Assembly (NCBI RefSeq): GCF_016236915.1
Contig: NZ_JAEHOK010000015.1
Span: 1 to 64,000, forward strand
Origin: Salegentibacter maritimus
Lineage (GTDB): Bacteria > Bacteroidota > Bacteroidia > Flavobacteriales > Flavobacteriaceae
Reading direction: 5' to 3'
Length of the DNA stretch: 64,000 nt
This document shows, piece after piece, positions 1 through 7,693 of the stretch. The notes beneath the pieces are model-generated. The model worked only from the letters and a program-made list of their open reading frames with translations. It did not search any database and had not been told where the DNA came from. Made by a program: the position numbers and the translations under genes. Positions within the stretch are counted from its first letter, which is position 1, and each line of letters starts with the position of its first letter.

Positions 1-44
1 TCTAAGCAGTAGGCTTTAAGCTTAAGGCCTACTGCTTATGGCTT
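1..44. repeat. Imperfect palindrome beside cysN, copy 1 of a repeat family
   Basis: The arms AAGCAGTAGGC (4-14) and GCCTACTGCTT (27-37) are exact reverse complements, and the middle TTTAAGCTTAAG is nearly self-complementary, so about 34 bases form one palindrome. It lies just past the cysN stop codon. Words such as AGGCTTTA and GCTTATGGCTT recur in the gaps on both sides of the four-helix-bundle gene (1309-1345 and 1750-1794). It could act as a terminator hairpin, but there is no clear T-run on the minus strand, so I treat it as a repeat. Confidence 0.6.
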
Positions 45-46
45 AA

Positions 47-1303
47 TTACACTACCATTCCCGCGGCAACGGTTTCATTAGTATTCTCATCAATTAGAAT
101 AATACTACCCGTATTTCGATTATCACGGTAAGAATCTAACATTAGCCTACGGGTAGTTCTTATTTTAACCCTGGCAATATCATTCATCTCTAAATTTGAA
201 TCTTCATTATCCCGTTCAAAAGTATTAATATCCATTTTATAAACCACTTCCTTTATTATCGCCCGCTCTTCATTAGAGGTATGCTTAATGGTATATTTTG
301 CCCGGGGTTTTGCAGGGTCGTTATTCAGCCAGCACAACATTACATCAAATTCTTGTTCCTGCTCGGGTTGGTTATTTTGTTTTACAATCATATTCCCGCG
401 GCTTACATCAATATCGTCTTCCAGGGTTATGGAAATACTCATTGGCGCATAGGCTTCTTTTAACTCCTGCTCCCCGGCATTAATGGATCTAATCTTTGAC
501 TGAAAGCCCGATGGCAATACGGCCACTTCATCTCCTACCCGGTAAATACCACTGGCAATCCTACCGGCATACCCCCTATAGTCACGATGTTCGTCACTCT
601 GCGGCCTAAGCACAGTCTGTACCGGGAAACGAGCATCTATTTTATTAATATCACTGCTAATATGTAAATTCTCCAAAGTACTGAGCAAGGTCCCGTTGGG
701 GTACCAGGACATGTTTTCAGAGCGGTTTACCACATTATCCCCTTTTAGGGCGCTTATTGGGATAAACCGAACATCTTTCATAAGAAGCTTAGAGGAAAAT
801 TCTTCGAACTGTGCAATAATACTGTTATACACTTCTTCAGAATAATCTACTAAATCCATTTTATTAACGCAAACAATTAAATGCGGAATATTAAGCAAGG
901 AAGCTATAAAAGAGTGACGCTTTGTTTGCTCTATTACCCCGTGACGGGCATCGATTAAAATCACCGCAGCATTAGCGGTAGATGCACCTGTCACCATATT
1001 ACGGGTATATTCAATATGACCCGGAGTATCAGCGATAATAAATTTACGTTTGGGAGTGGTAAAATACCGGTAAGCAACATCGATGGTAATTCCCTGCTCC
1101 CTTTCATCTTTTAAGCCATCGGTAAACAAGGCAAGGTCTACACCATCATGCCCCTTTTTCTCACTGGTTTTACTCACCGAATCCAACTGATCTTCAAAAA
1201 TTGACTTCGAGTCGAATAAAAGCCTGCCTATCAAAGTACTTTTTCCATCATCTACACTCCCGGCAGTGGTAAATCTTAGTAGTTGGTTATTGTCTATTTC
1301 CAT
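47..1303 (-). CDS. cysN: Sulfate adenylyltransferase subunit 1 (GTPase), CysN
   Basis: This is the GTPase subunit of ATP sulfurylase. With CysD it makes adenosine 5'-phosphosulfate from ATP and sulfate in the cytoplasm, driven by GTP hydrolysis. The 418 residues show the translation-factor GTPase motifs in order: the P-loop GSVDDGKS (15-22), DTPGH (92-96) and NKMD (147-150). EF-Tu-like beta-barrel domains follow. It is shorter than the E. coli protein (about 475 residues) and carries no fused APS kinase, which fits the separate cysC upstream. It is the last gene visible in the minus-strand run cysC-cysD-(four-helix bundle)-cysN. The ATG at 1303 is the natural start. It is separated from cysD by an inserted gene and palindromic repeats, which is unusual because cysD and cysN are normally adjacent. 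Confidence 0.96.
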   Translation of the reverse strand: MEIDNNQLLRFTTAGSVDDGKSTLIGRLLFDSKSIFEDQLDSVSKTSEKKGHDGVDLALFTDGLKDEREQGITIDVAYRYFTTPKRKFIIADTPGHIEYTRNMVTGASTANAAVILIDARHGVIEQTKRHSFIASLLNIPHLIVCVNKMDLVDYSEEVYNSIIAQFEEFSSKLLMKDVRFIPISALKGDNVVNRSENMSWYPNGTLLSTLENLHISSDINKIDARFPVQTVLRPQSDEHRDYRGYAGRIASGIYRVGDEVAVLPSGFQSKIRSINAGEQELKEAYAPMSISITLEDDIDVSRGNMIVKQNNQPEQEQEFDVMLCWLNNDPAKPRAKYTIKHTSNEERAIIKEVVYKMDINTFERDNEDSNLEMNDIARVKIRTTRRLMLDSYRDNRNTGSIILIDENTNETVAAGMVV

Positions 1304-1308
1304 TGTTT

Positions 1309-1345
1309 CTATGCTTTAGGCCTTAGGCTTTATGCTATAGGCCAA
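1309..1345. repeat. Palindromic repeat, copy 2
   Basis: This sits between the four-helix-bundle gene and cysN. It is built from the words ATGCTTTAGGCC, TTAGGCTTTATGC and TATAGGCC, which are partly self-complementary and share the core AGGCTTTA(A/T)GC with copies at 1-44 and 1750-1794. Such a sequence between cysD and cysN is not explained by coding. Confidence 0.55.
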
Positions 1346-1389
1346 AAATGTATTTTAGTTGTCGATTAAAGTCTTTGATATATAAAATA

Positions 1390-1740
1390 TCACTGTAATC
1401 TTTGATTTAATCTGTATAATTTTTTCTTTATTTCATTGACCTCATCAAAACAAACCTCAAATGTTCGCTCATCAATAAATTTTAAGTCTTTGCTCAGTAT
1501 GAAAAAGTATTCTAATTCATGAGCTGAACCAAGTGAAATCTGCACAAACCTATTAAAGTCTTTGTCTGAACCTCTTCCACAACCTTCACTAAAATTAGAA
1601 GGTATTGAGTAAGCAGCTCGCTGCATTTGAGAAACTAATTGATATCTCTCTGAATGAGGAAAAGAAAAAGTTATTTTATAAACACGCAAAGTCAAATCAT
1701 GACTTAATTTCCAAACATCATATTTCTTAAAATCTCTCAT
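1390..1740 (-). CDS. Four-helix bundle protein (23S rRNA intervening-sequence family)
   Basis: The 116-residue protein begins with MRDFKKYDVWKLSHDL, followed by a long helical pattern and the conserved words QMQRAAYSIPSNFSEG and ELEYFFILSKDL. These are typical of the four-helix-bundle family found in 23S rRNA intervening sequences and as free-standing genes in Bacteroidota (TIGR02436 type). The family forms small homo-oligomeric bundles and is related to the Avd accessory protein of diversity-generating retroelements. Its function is not known. Here it lies between cysD and cysN on the same strand, with palindromic repeats in both gaps, so it looks like an insertion into the operon. No 23S rRNA or reverse transcriptase gene is near. 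Confidence 0.9.
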   Translation of the reverse strand: MRDFKKYDVWKLSHDLTLRVYKITFSFPHSERYQLVSQMQRAAYSIPSNFSEGCGRGSDKDFNRFVQISLGSAHELEYFFILSKDLKFIDERTFEVCFDEVNEIKKKLYRLNQRLQ

Positions 1741-1749
1741 TATTGACAG

Positions 1750-1794
1750 TAGCTGCTATGGCTTATAGCTTATTGCATAAAGCCTATAGCCTCA
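1750..1794. repeat. Palindromic repeat, copy 3
   Basis: The gap between cysD and the four-helix-bundle gene is made almost entirely of the words GCTATGGCTTATAGC, TTGCATAAAGCC and TATAGCC. GGCTTATAGC and GCATAAAGCC are related, partly reverse-complementary units. The composition matches the repeats at 1-44 and 1309-1345, so the inserted gene is bracketed by the same repeat type. Confidence 0.55.
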
Positions 1795-1796
1795 TA

Positions 1797-2702
1797 TTAA
1801 AAATACCCCTGCTTCTTCCTATCTTCCATAGCGGTTTCACTACGCTTATCATCTGATCTATCTCCTCTTTCGGTTTTTCGCATAGCCGAAACTTCTAAAG
1901 CTATCTTATCAAGCGTATCGGCATCAGATTCTATACCACCGGTAATGGTAATATCGCCAAGGGTCCTAAACCTGATTTTCTTTTTTTCTACCTTTTCACC
2001 TTCTTCAAGTTTCAAATACTCCGAAACCGGGATCCAGGAATTACTACGAAAGACTACTTCTCGCTCATGCGCAAAATATAAGGAAGGTATACTAATGTTT
2101 TCCCTTTTGATATAATTCCAAACATCCATTTCAGTCCAGTTACTAATTGGGAACGCTCTAAAGTGTTCGCCTTCAAATTGCTTTCCATTTAAAAGGTTCC
2201 ATAACTCCGGACGCTGGTTTTTAGGGTCCCATTGCCCAAAATCGTCACGATGGCTAAAGAACCTTTCTTTAGCACGGGCTTTCTCTTCATCCCTTCTTCC
2301 GCCTCCAATGGCGCAATCTACCTTATTCTCTTCTATAGCATCCAGCAGCGTGGTGATTTGCAAGGCATTTCGCGTGGCATTCTTCCCTTTTTCTTCCGCT
2401 ACACGCCCTTGGTCTATAGATTCCTGCACAGAACCTACTATTAACTTAACGCCAAGCTTTTCAATCAGATGATCCCTAAATTGTATAGTTTCCGGAAAGT
2501 TATGTCCGGTATCTACGTGCATTAAAGGAAAAGGAATTTTACTGGGGTAAAAAGCTTTTTTCGCTAAATGCGTCACTAAAATAGAATCTTTTCCTCCCGA
2601 AAAGAGGATTACAGGATTCTCAAATTGCGCCCAAACTTCGCGTAAAATATAGATCGCTTCCGATTCTAATTCGTCTAAATAGTTTAAATAATATTTGCTC
2701 AT
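1797..2702 (-). CDS. cysD: Sulfate adenylyltransferase subunit 2, CysD
   Basis: This is the catalytic subunit of ATP sulfurylase and an adenine-nucleotide alpha hydrolase of the PP-loop type. It forms APS from ATP and sulfate with the CysN GTPase. The 301 residues carry the PP-loop SGGKDS at 35-40, then HVDTGHNFPET, the basic segment GGGRRDEEKARAKER and the word FRAFPISNWTEMDVW. The C-terminus ends in the family's MEDRKKQGYF. Length is normal. The start ATG (2700-2702) is one base from the cysC stop, so the two are cotranscribed and probably translationally coupled. The downstream neighbour should be cysN but is a four-helix-bundle gene. Confidence 0.96.
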   Translation of the reverse strand: MSKYYLNYLDELESEAIYILREVWAQFENPVILFSGGKDSILVTHLAKKAFYPSKIPFPLMHVDTGHNFPETIQFRDHLIEKLGVKLIVGSVQESIDQGRVAEEKGKNATRNALQITTLLDAIEENKVDCAIGGGRRDEEKARAKERFFSHRDDFGQWDPKNQRPELWNLLNGKQFEGEHFRAFPISNWTEMDVWNYIKRENISIPSLYFAHEREVVFRSNSWIPVSEYLKLEEGEKVEKKKIRFRTLGDITITGGIESDADTLDKIALEVSAMRKTERGDRSDDKRSETAMEDRKKQGYF

Positions 2703-2703
2703 G

Positions 2704-3297
2704 TTACTTTATTTCAAGTTTCTTTTGAAGCAGTTTAAAAATTCTATGGGTAGCTTCGTCTAAACTTTCTTTTTCTGTATTTATCTCGATATCCGGACTC
2801 ACAGGATTTTCATAAGGCGCATCAATGCCCGTGAAATTTTTAATCTCCCCTGCACGGGCTTTTTTATACAAACCTTTTACATCAAGACGTTCACATTCCT
2901 TTAGTGAAGTGTTTACAAAGACTTCTATATAATCATGTTCTCCAATAATTTCTTTAATTAAATCTCTATTCCTCTGTGTGGGAGCAATAAAAGACGCTAA
3001 CACCAAAGACCCCGATGCTACCAGTATTTTTGCAACTTCGGCAGCTATTCTAAGGTTTTCTTCCCTATCTTCAGCACTAAAGCCCAGGTTTTTATTCACT
3101 CCTTTTCGCAGGCTATCCCCATCTAGCACAAAACTTCTAATTTGCTGCTCATAAAGTAATTTCTCCAACCTATTGGCAAGTGAAGATTTCCCCGAACCCG
3201 ATAAGCCGGTAAACCAAACCACAAACGAAGCGTGATTATTCAGGATATTACGCTGCTCTTTCCCCACAGAAAAATTAATTGCTCTAATATTCTCCAT
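2704..3297 (-). CDS. cysC: Adenylyl-sulfate kinase, CysC
   Basis: CysC phosphorylates APS at the 3' position to give PAPS, the donor for sulfotransferases or the substrate of PAPS reductase. The 197 residues have the P-loop GLSGSGKS (31-38), LDGDSLRKGVNKNLGFS for APS binding, and the GLYKKARAGEIKNFTGIDAPYE segment. In the loop that usually reads FISP, with a phosphorylatable serine in the E. coli enzyme, this protein reads FIAPTQ, with Ala105 instead of Ser. That makes a phosphoserine intermediate there impossible, but the serine is not essential in all homologues. It is first in the cysC-cysD run, and cysQ lies upstream on the same strand. Confidence 0.95.
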   Translation of the reverse strand: MENIRAINFSVGKEQRNILNNHASFVVWFTGLSGSGKSSLANRLEKLLYEQQIRSFVLDGDSLRKGVNKNLGFSAEDREENLRIAAEVAKILVASGSLVLASFIAPTQRNRDLIKEIIGEHDYIEVFVNTSLKECERLDVKGLYKKARAGEIKNFTGIDAPYENPVSPDIEINTEKESLDEATHRIFKLLQKKLEIK

Positions 3298-3431
3298 ATT
3301 ATCTTTTCTAAACTTTCAACAGAGAAAATCACCCGATTTCGCCGCCGATTTTATATTAAATATCTTGTGAAGATAATACATACACATATCCATTACAATT
3401 TCCAAAGAACCAGTATTACTTAATTAATTTT

Positions 3432-4256
3432 TCAGGTCAGGTTAGAGACAATAAATGAATTATTCAATAGTTTTTCTCGATTATAAATCATTTCTAATTC
3501 GGTTTTCTTATCTATAACCGCTAAGCCCACCGCTTTACAAATAGCGTGACCTGCGGCGGTATCCCATTCCATAGTAGGACCTAGCCTGGGGTATACATCG
3601 ACAAGCCCTTCTGCCAGAAGGCAAAATTTAAGTGAACTTCCCTTTGGAATAACTTTTACCTCCTGCTCGTATTCTTCTTTAATCCCTTCAATAAAATCTA
3701 GCGTCTCCTGATTAATATGTGACCTGCTTCCCGCCACGCTTATTGTATTTTGAGCAACACCGGGAGCTATCTCCACGACATTTTTCAAAAAACCGTCAAT
3801 TTCAAGTTTATCTTTTACTATAGTCTTAAAGGATTTTTGGGCTTTTACATCACCAAAATAAAGTTCCTTGCTCACCGGAATATAAATCACTCCAAAAACC
3901 GGTTTATTATTTTCTATAAGCGCAATATTTACGGTAAACTCTCCACTTTTTTTGATGAATTCTTTGGTCCCATCTAAGGGATCTACAATCCAGCAGAAGT
4001 CCCATTTTTTCCTTTCTGAATAATCAATTTGCTCATTTTCTTCGCTAATAATTGGTATTCCAGTAGTTTTTAAGGTATCTATAATAATCTTATTCGCCTT
4101 TTTATCGGCACGCGTTACAGGTGAGTGATCTTCTTTTTGCTTCACCTGAAAATCGCCGGCTTTATAAATTTGTAATATTTCGAGACCTGCCTCTACAGAA
4201 GCCTGAATGGCCAACAAGTAATCCTGCTTTATTTTATAGTCTGATTTATTTTGCAT
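3432..4256 (-). CDS. cysQ: 3'(2'),5'-bisphosphate nucleotidase, CysQ
   Basis: CysQ removes the 3' phosphate of PAP, the by-product of PAPS use, giving AMP. It belongs to the inositol monophosphatase-like, Mg-dependent family. The metal-site motifs are EE (72-73), DPLDGT (92-97) and WDTAAGHAI from 231. I start it at the ATG at 4256 (274 residues). The longer reading frame begins at a TTG at 4292 that overlaps a promoter-like element (4290-4297) and adds an unrelated 12-residue head. PAPS synthesis and PAP removal side by side suggest a real flux through PAPS, either for sulfate assimilation or for sulfated polymers. No PAPS or sulfite reductase genes are in the window. Confidence 0.93.
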   Translation of the reverse strand: MQNKSDYKIKQDYLLAIQASVEAGLEILQIYKAGDFQVKQKEDHSPVTRADKKANKIIIDTLKTTGIPIISEENEQIDYSERKKWDFCWIVDPLDGTKEFIKKSGEFTVNIALIENNKPVFGVIYIPVSKELYFGDVKAQKSFKTIVKDKLEIDGFLKNVVEIAPGVAQNTISVAGSRSHINQETLDFIEGIKEEYEQEVKVIPKGSSLKFCLLAEGLVDVYPRLGPTMEWDTAAGHAICKAVGLAVIDKKTELEMIYNREKLLNNSFIVSNLT

Positions 4257-4583
4257 GCACTTAATTTTTGATGAGATAGCGATCCCGGGCAAAGATAATA
4301 TTCCCTATTAGTCTATCGAATTAATAGGGTTTAAATATTTGAATTTTAAGAAAACTAGGGAAAATGAGCTTTTTAAAAAGAAATATTACCAATTTAAATA
4401 TTTGAATATCATTATTTTACGAATCAAATAAAAGTAAAAAGAAGCTTGAAATATACACAATAAATTTAGCGCCAATTTTATTCGAAAATCGAGATTTATC
4501 CCGATGGTTTTGGAGACTTCGAAGCTTAGCTCGAGCTAATTTACTTAATAAGTTAATCTTGAAGGATATAAAGATCAAGTTTA
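4257..4583. other. Intergenic region with cysQ promoter
   Basis: These 327 bases between rfbA and cysQ hold no convincing gene. A promoter-like element for cysQ is at 4290-4297. The rest is AT-rich. Confidence 0.6.
4290..4297 (-). promoter_or_regulatory. Candidate -7 element of cysQ promoter
   Basis: The minus strand reads TATCTTTG, an exact match to the Bacteroidota -7 consensus TAnnTTTG, 33 bases before the chosen cysQ ATG. About 20 bp upstream the -33 position reads TTC rather than TTG, so the match is partial. The element overlaps the alternative TTG start and so favours the ATG at 4256. Confidence 0.45.
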
Positions 4584-5456
4584 TTAAGACAATAAACTCA
4601 ATAAATATTGCCCGTATTCGCTTTTCTCCAGCCCAACTGCAAGCTTATGAAAACTTTTTTTATTAATATATCCTTTACGGAAAGCAATTTCTTCTGGGCA
4701 GGCTATTTTAAGACCCTGCCTTTTCTCTATGGTTTGTACAAAGTTTGAAGCCTCCAACATAGAATCGGGTGTACCCGTATCCAACCAGGCATATCCACGC
4801 CCCATAATCTCCACTTTTAATTCTTTTCGGTTTAAATACTCCTGGTTAATACTGGTAATCTCCAATTCACCACGTTGACTTGGTTTGCATTCTTTTGCAA
4901 TATCAACAACCGAATTCGGATAAAAATAAAGTCCGGTAACTGCAAAATTACTTTTCGGCCTTTTTGGTTTTTCCTCTATGCTTAAGGCATTTCCATTTGA
5001 ATCAAAATCTACCACTCCGTAGCGTTGGGGCTCATTTACGTAATACCCAAACACCGTGGCCTGACCATCATCTTTACAGGTTTTAACCGCATGCTCCAGC
5101 AGCGTACTAAAACCCTGCCCATAGAATATATTATCTCCCAATACCAGGCATACATCCTGATTATCCATAAATTCTTCGCCAATTATAAAAGCTTCAGCCA
5201 ACCCGTTAGGTTGTGCTTGCTCTGTATAAGACAACTCGAGTCCCCAATCTTTTCCATTACCCAATAATTTCTGAAAGTTTGGAAGATCTTCAGGAGTAGC
5301 GATAATAAGAACTTCCCTTATCCCTGCCAGCATTAAAACAGAAAGCGGGTAATAGATCATGGGTTTATCATAAACCGAGAGTAATTGTTTTGAAACACTT
5401 TTGGTAAGAGGATACAAACGTGATCCTGTACCACCAGCCAGAATAATTCCTTTCAT
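4584..5456 (-). CDS. rfbA: Glucose-1-phosphate thymidylyltransferase, RfbA
   Basis: RfbA joins dTTP and glucose 1-phosphate to make dTDP-glucose, the first step to dTDP-rhamnose and related sugars. The 290 residues open with [18 protein letters not shown], the nucleotidyltransferase signature. [27 protein letters not shown] and [17 protein letters not shown] follow, all as in RfbA/RmlA. I use the ATG at 5456. The longer frame from a TTG at 5465 adds only three residues. It follows rfbB at a short distance on the same strand. rfbC and rfbD are not in the window, so the final sugar cannot be stated. Confidence 0.96.
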   Translation of the reverse strand: MKGIILAGGTGSRLYPLTKSVSKQLLSVYDKPMIYYPLSVLMLAGIREVLIIATPEDLPNFQKLLGNGKDWGLELSYTEQAQPNGLAEAFIIGEEFMDNQDVCLVLGDNIFYGQGFSTLLEHAVKTCKDDGQATVFGYYVNEPQRYGVVDFDSNGNALSIEEKPKRPKSNFAVTGLYFYPNSVVDIAKECKPSQRGELEITSINQEYLNRKELKVEIMGRGYAWLDTGTPDSMLEASNFVQTIEKRQGLKIACPEEIAFRKGYINKKSFHKLAVGLEKSEYGQYLLSLLS

Positions 5457-5496
5457 ATTTTCCAATTAACACAAATTATTTCGAATTTACAGGAAT

Positions 5497-6576
5497 TTAT
5501 TCAGCATATTGATCTTTATAATAGTTTTTATAGCTTCCACTAGTCACATTCTCTAACCACTCTTGGTTATTCAAATACCAATCTACTGTTTTCTTTAAAC
5601 CTTCCTTAAAAGTAACAGAAGGTTTCCAACCGAGTTCTTTATTAATTTTTGTTGCATCTATCGCATAGCGTTTATCATGGCCGGGCCGATCTTTTATAAA
5701 AGTGATTAGCTTTTCAGATTCCCCTTCACTCCTATTCAACTTCTCATCCATAATGCCACAAAGTAGTTTAACAAGATCAATATTCTGCCATTCATTAAAG
5801 CCACCAATATTATAAGTAGATTTGTTTATTCCTTTATGAAATAGTAGGTCTATGGCTTTGGCATGGTCTAACACATACAACCAATCCCGGGTATATCTTC
5901 CGTCCCCATAAACCGGAAGATTCCTATTTTTAATAATATTATGGATAAAAAGTGGAATTAATTTTTCGGGAAACTGGTTAGGACCATAATTATTGGAACA
6001 ATTAGAAATTATATAAGGCAAATTATAAGTTTCGCCATAAGCCCTTACAAAATGATCTGAGGCTGCTTTAGAAGCAGCATAGGGTGAATTAGGGGCATAA
6101 GCTGTAGTTTCGGTAAACAAACCGGTTTCCCCCAATGTCCCGTACACTTCATCTGTACTAATATGGTAGAAAAGTTTATCCTTAAAATCTCCCTGCCAGG
6201 TTTCTAAGGCCGCTTGCATTAAATTAAGCGTTCCGGTGATATTAGTGTCTACAAAAATGCCAGGGTTGGTAATAGAACGATCTACATGAGATTCGGCAGC
6301 AAGATGAATTACACTATCAAACTGATATTTTTTAAATAAGTGTTTTATTGTCTCCGCTTGGGTAATATCAGCCTTTAAAAAATGATAATTTGGAGCCTCC
6401 TCAATATCCTTAATATTTTCAAGGTTTCCTGCATAGGTTAATGCATCTAAATTATAGATTTGATAGTTTGGGTAGCGGTTTACAAAAAGTCGTAACACAT
6501 GAGACCCTATAAACCCGGCTCCGCCGGTAACGAGTAATTTTCTATTACTAATTATATTTTTAGTACTTTGACTCAA
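5497..6576 (-). CDS. rfbB: dTDP-glucose 4,6-dehydratase, RfbB
   Basis: RfbB turns dTDP-glucose into dTDP-4-keto-6-deoxyglucose with bound NAD. It is an extended short-chain dehydrogenase with the Rossmann motif GGAGFIGS (18-25), HLAAESHVDRSI, the catalytic region STDEVYG (140-146) and the YAASK motif (166-170). NNYGPNQFPEKLIPLFI and GDGRYTRDWLYV are also typical. The only start before the Rossmann motif is a TTG at 6576, and a stop codon lies in frame three codons above it, so this gene seems to use TTG. It lies 40 bp upstream of rfbA and is presumably cotranscribed with it. Confidence 0.95.
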   Translation of the reverse strand: MSQSTKNIISNRKLLVTGGAGFIGSHVLRLFVNRYPNYQIYNLDALTYAGNLENIKDIEEAPNYHFLKADITQAETIKHLFKKYQFDSVIHLAAESHVDRSITNPGIFVDTNITGTLNLMQAALETWQGDFKDKLFYHISTDEVYGTLGETGLFTETTAYAPNSPYAASKAASDHFVRAYGETYNLPYIISNCSNNYGPNQFPEKLIPLFIHNIIKNRNLPVYGDGRYTRDWLYVLDHAKAIDLLFHKGINKSTYNIGGFNEWQNIDLVKLLCGIMDEKLNRSEGESEKLITFIKDRPGHDKRYAIDATKINKELGWKPSVTFKEGLKKTVDWYLNNQEWLENVTSGSYKNYYKDQYAE

Positions 6577-6733
6577 GTTTTTTTATAAAATTTATTTAGA
6601 ATTATTTAAATTTCTTCAGGTTGTAATTACTATTCTTCATAGAAATTTATATTCGGAATGTTTGGACGAACCCTTTATTGCAATTAGCAATAAGATTTTT
6701 GATTATTTAAATCTAATGTTAAACTTTTTCTTA

Positions 6734-7690
6734 TTAATTATCACTAAAATATTCTGTTTTTTTCAAATCTTTTGCTAATTTATCAGTAAAAATATTAGCT
6801 CCCATTAGATTCAGATGCGTTGCGTTATAAAAATATTTTTTTTCATAAGATAACTGATCCTTGGAATAATTTAGAAATTTCAAAGAATTTCTTGCTGCGA
6901 GTCTTTCATATAAATTAATTACTTGATCCCTATTAGAAACAAAATTTTGACCGTCAACATATTCAGGTGGGTAAACCATTACAACTTCAATACCTTTAGA
7001 TTTGCACTCTGAGATAAACTTATTGAATAATTCTATAATTCCAGCATCCAAAACTATCTCGATGGTACCAAATTCATTTTTTGCTTTAATAAAATCCTTA
7101 GTCCATTTCTTATCCTTACCGGCGAAACCTTGATATCGCAATTCTGATTGTGGATTAACTAAATCTCGAATTAATTCTAAGAGGACTAAATCTTCTCCCT
7201 GATATCTACACAAAGGAAAATTCAAATCAGTATAAGAAAAACCATTATAGTTAGAAACGAAGTCTTGCATTTTATTATTGTATATAACAAATGGTAGAAA
7301 TTGTACTTTATTATATAAATTCTCTAATTTCTGAAAACTAGTAGCATCTAAGGTAATAATTATTAATTCAGGGGCATTGTTAAACCTTAACAATTCTTGA
7401 TGCCTGAAGTACTGCATAGGGAAATGATATCCATTAACTCCATAGTTATACGTTGGTTTTTCAAGTTCTTTTTCAATAATTTTAGAATTTACGTGTATCC
7501 AAGCTCGAGAAGATCCATAGATCGCTATTGGATAATTATTCGTGGCATTATAAATATCATTCCAAACTTCTAACTCCCCTTCAAAACTATTATTCCTTTT
7601 TAGCTGACAAGAAATAACCAGATCTAAAGGATATGCAATCAAAGCTAATATTGTAAGAGTAAATGAAATTTTGACTAAAAATTTTTTCAT
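6734..7690 (-). CDS. Membrane-anchored SGNH-hydrolase-like protein, partner of MBOAT
   Basis: The protein has 318 residues. An N-terminal hydrophobic helix (about 5-27) probably anchors it to the inner membrane with the rest in the periplasm. Blocks like those of SGNH/GDSL enzymes are visible: IYGSSRAW (57-64, candidate nucleophile Ser60 or Ser61), YNYGVNGYHF (81-90) and near the end FYNATHLNLMGANIF with a candidate catalytic His. Its stop-to-start distance from the MBOAT gene is three bases. Such pairs, as in AlgI-AlgJ, DltB-DltD and PatA-PatB, pass acyl groups across the membrane and onto a polymer. I infer the same here. The substrate is unknown, and a surface polysaccharide made with the adjacent rfb genes is the natural candidate. 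Confidence 0.7.
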   Translation of the reverse strand: MKKFLVKISFTLTILALIAYPLDLVISCQLKRNNSFEGELEVWNDIYNATNNYPIAIYGSSRAWIHVNSKIIEKELEKPTYNYGVNGYHFPMQYFRHQELLRFNNAPELIIITLDATSFQKLENLYNKVQFLPFVIYNNKMQDFVSNYNGFSYTDLNFPLCRYQGEDLVLLELIRDLVNPQSELRYQGFAGKDKKWTKDFIKAKNEFGTIEIVLDAGIIELFNKFISECKSKGIEVVMVYPPEYVDGQNFVSNRDQVINLYERLAARNSLKFLNYSKDQLSYEKKYFYNATHLNLMGANIFTDKLAKDLKKTEYFSDN

Positions 7691-7693
7691 AAT

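Noticed and set aside
1390-1740. Diversity-generating retroelement with the four-helix-bundle gene as Avd
   Set aside because: No reverse transcriptase, template repeat or variable repeat was seen nearby.
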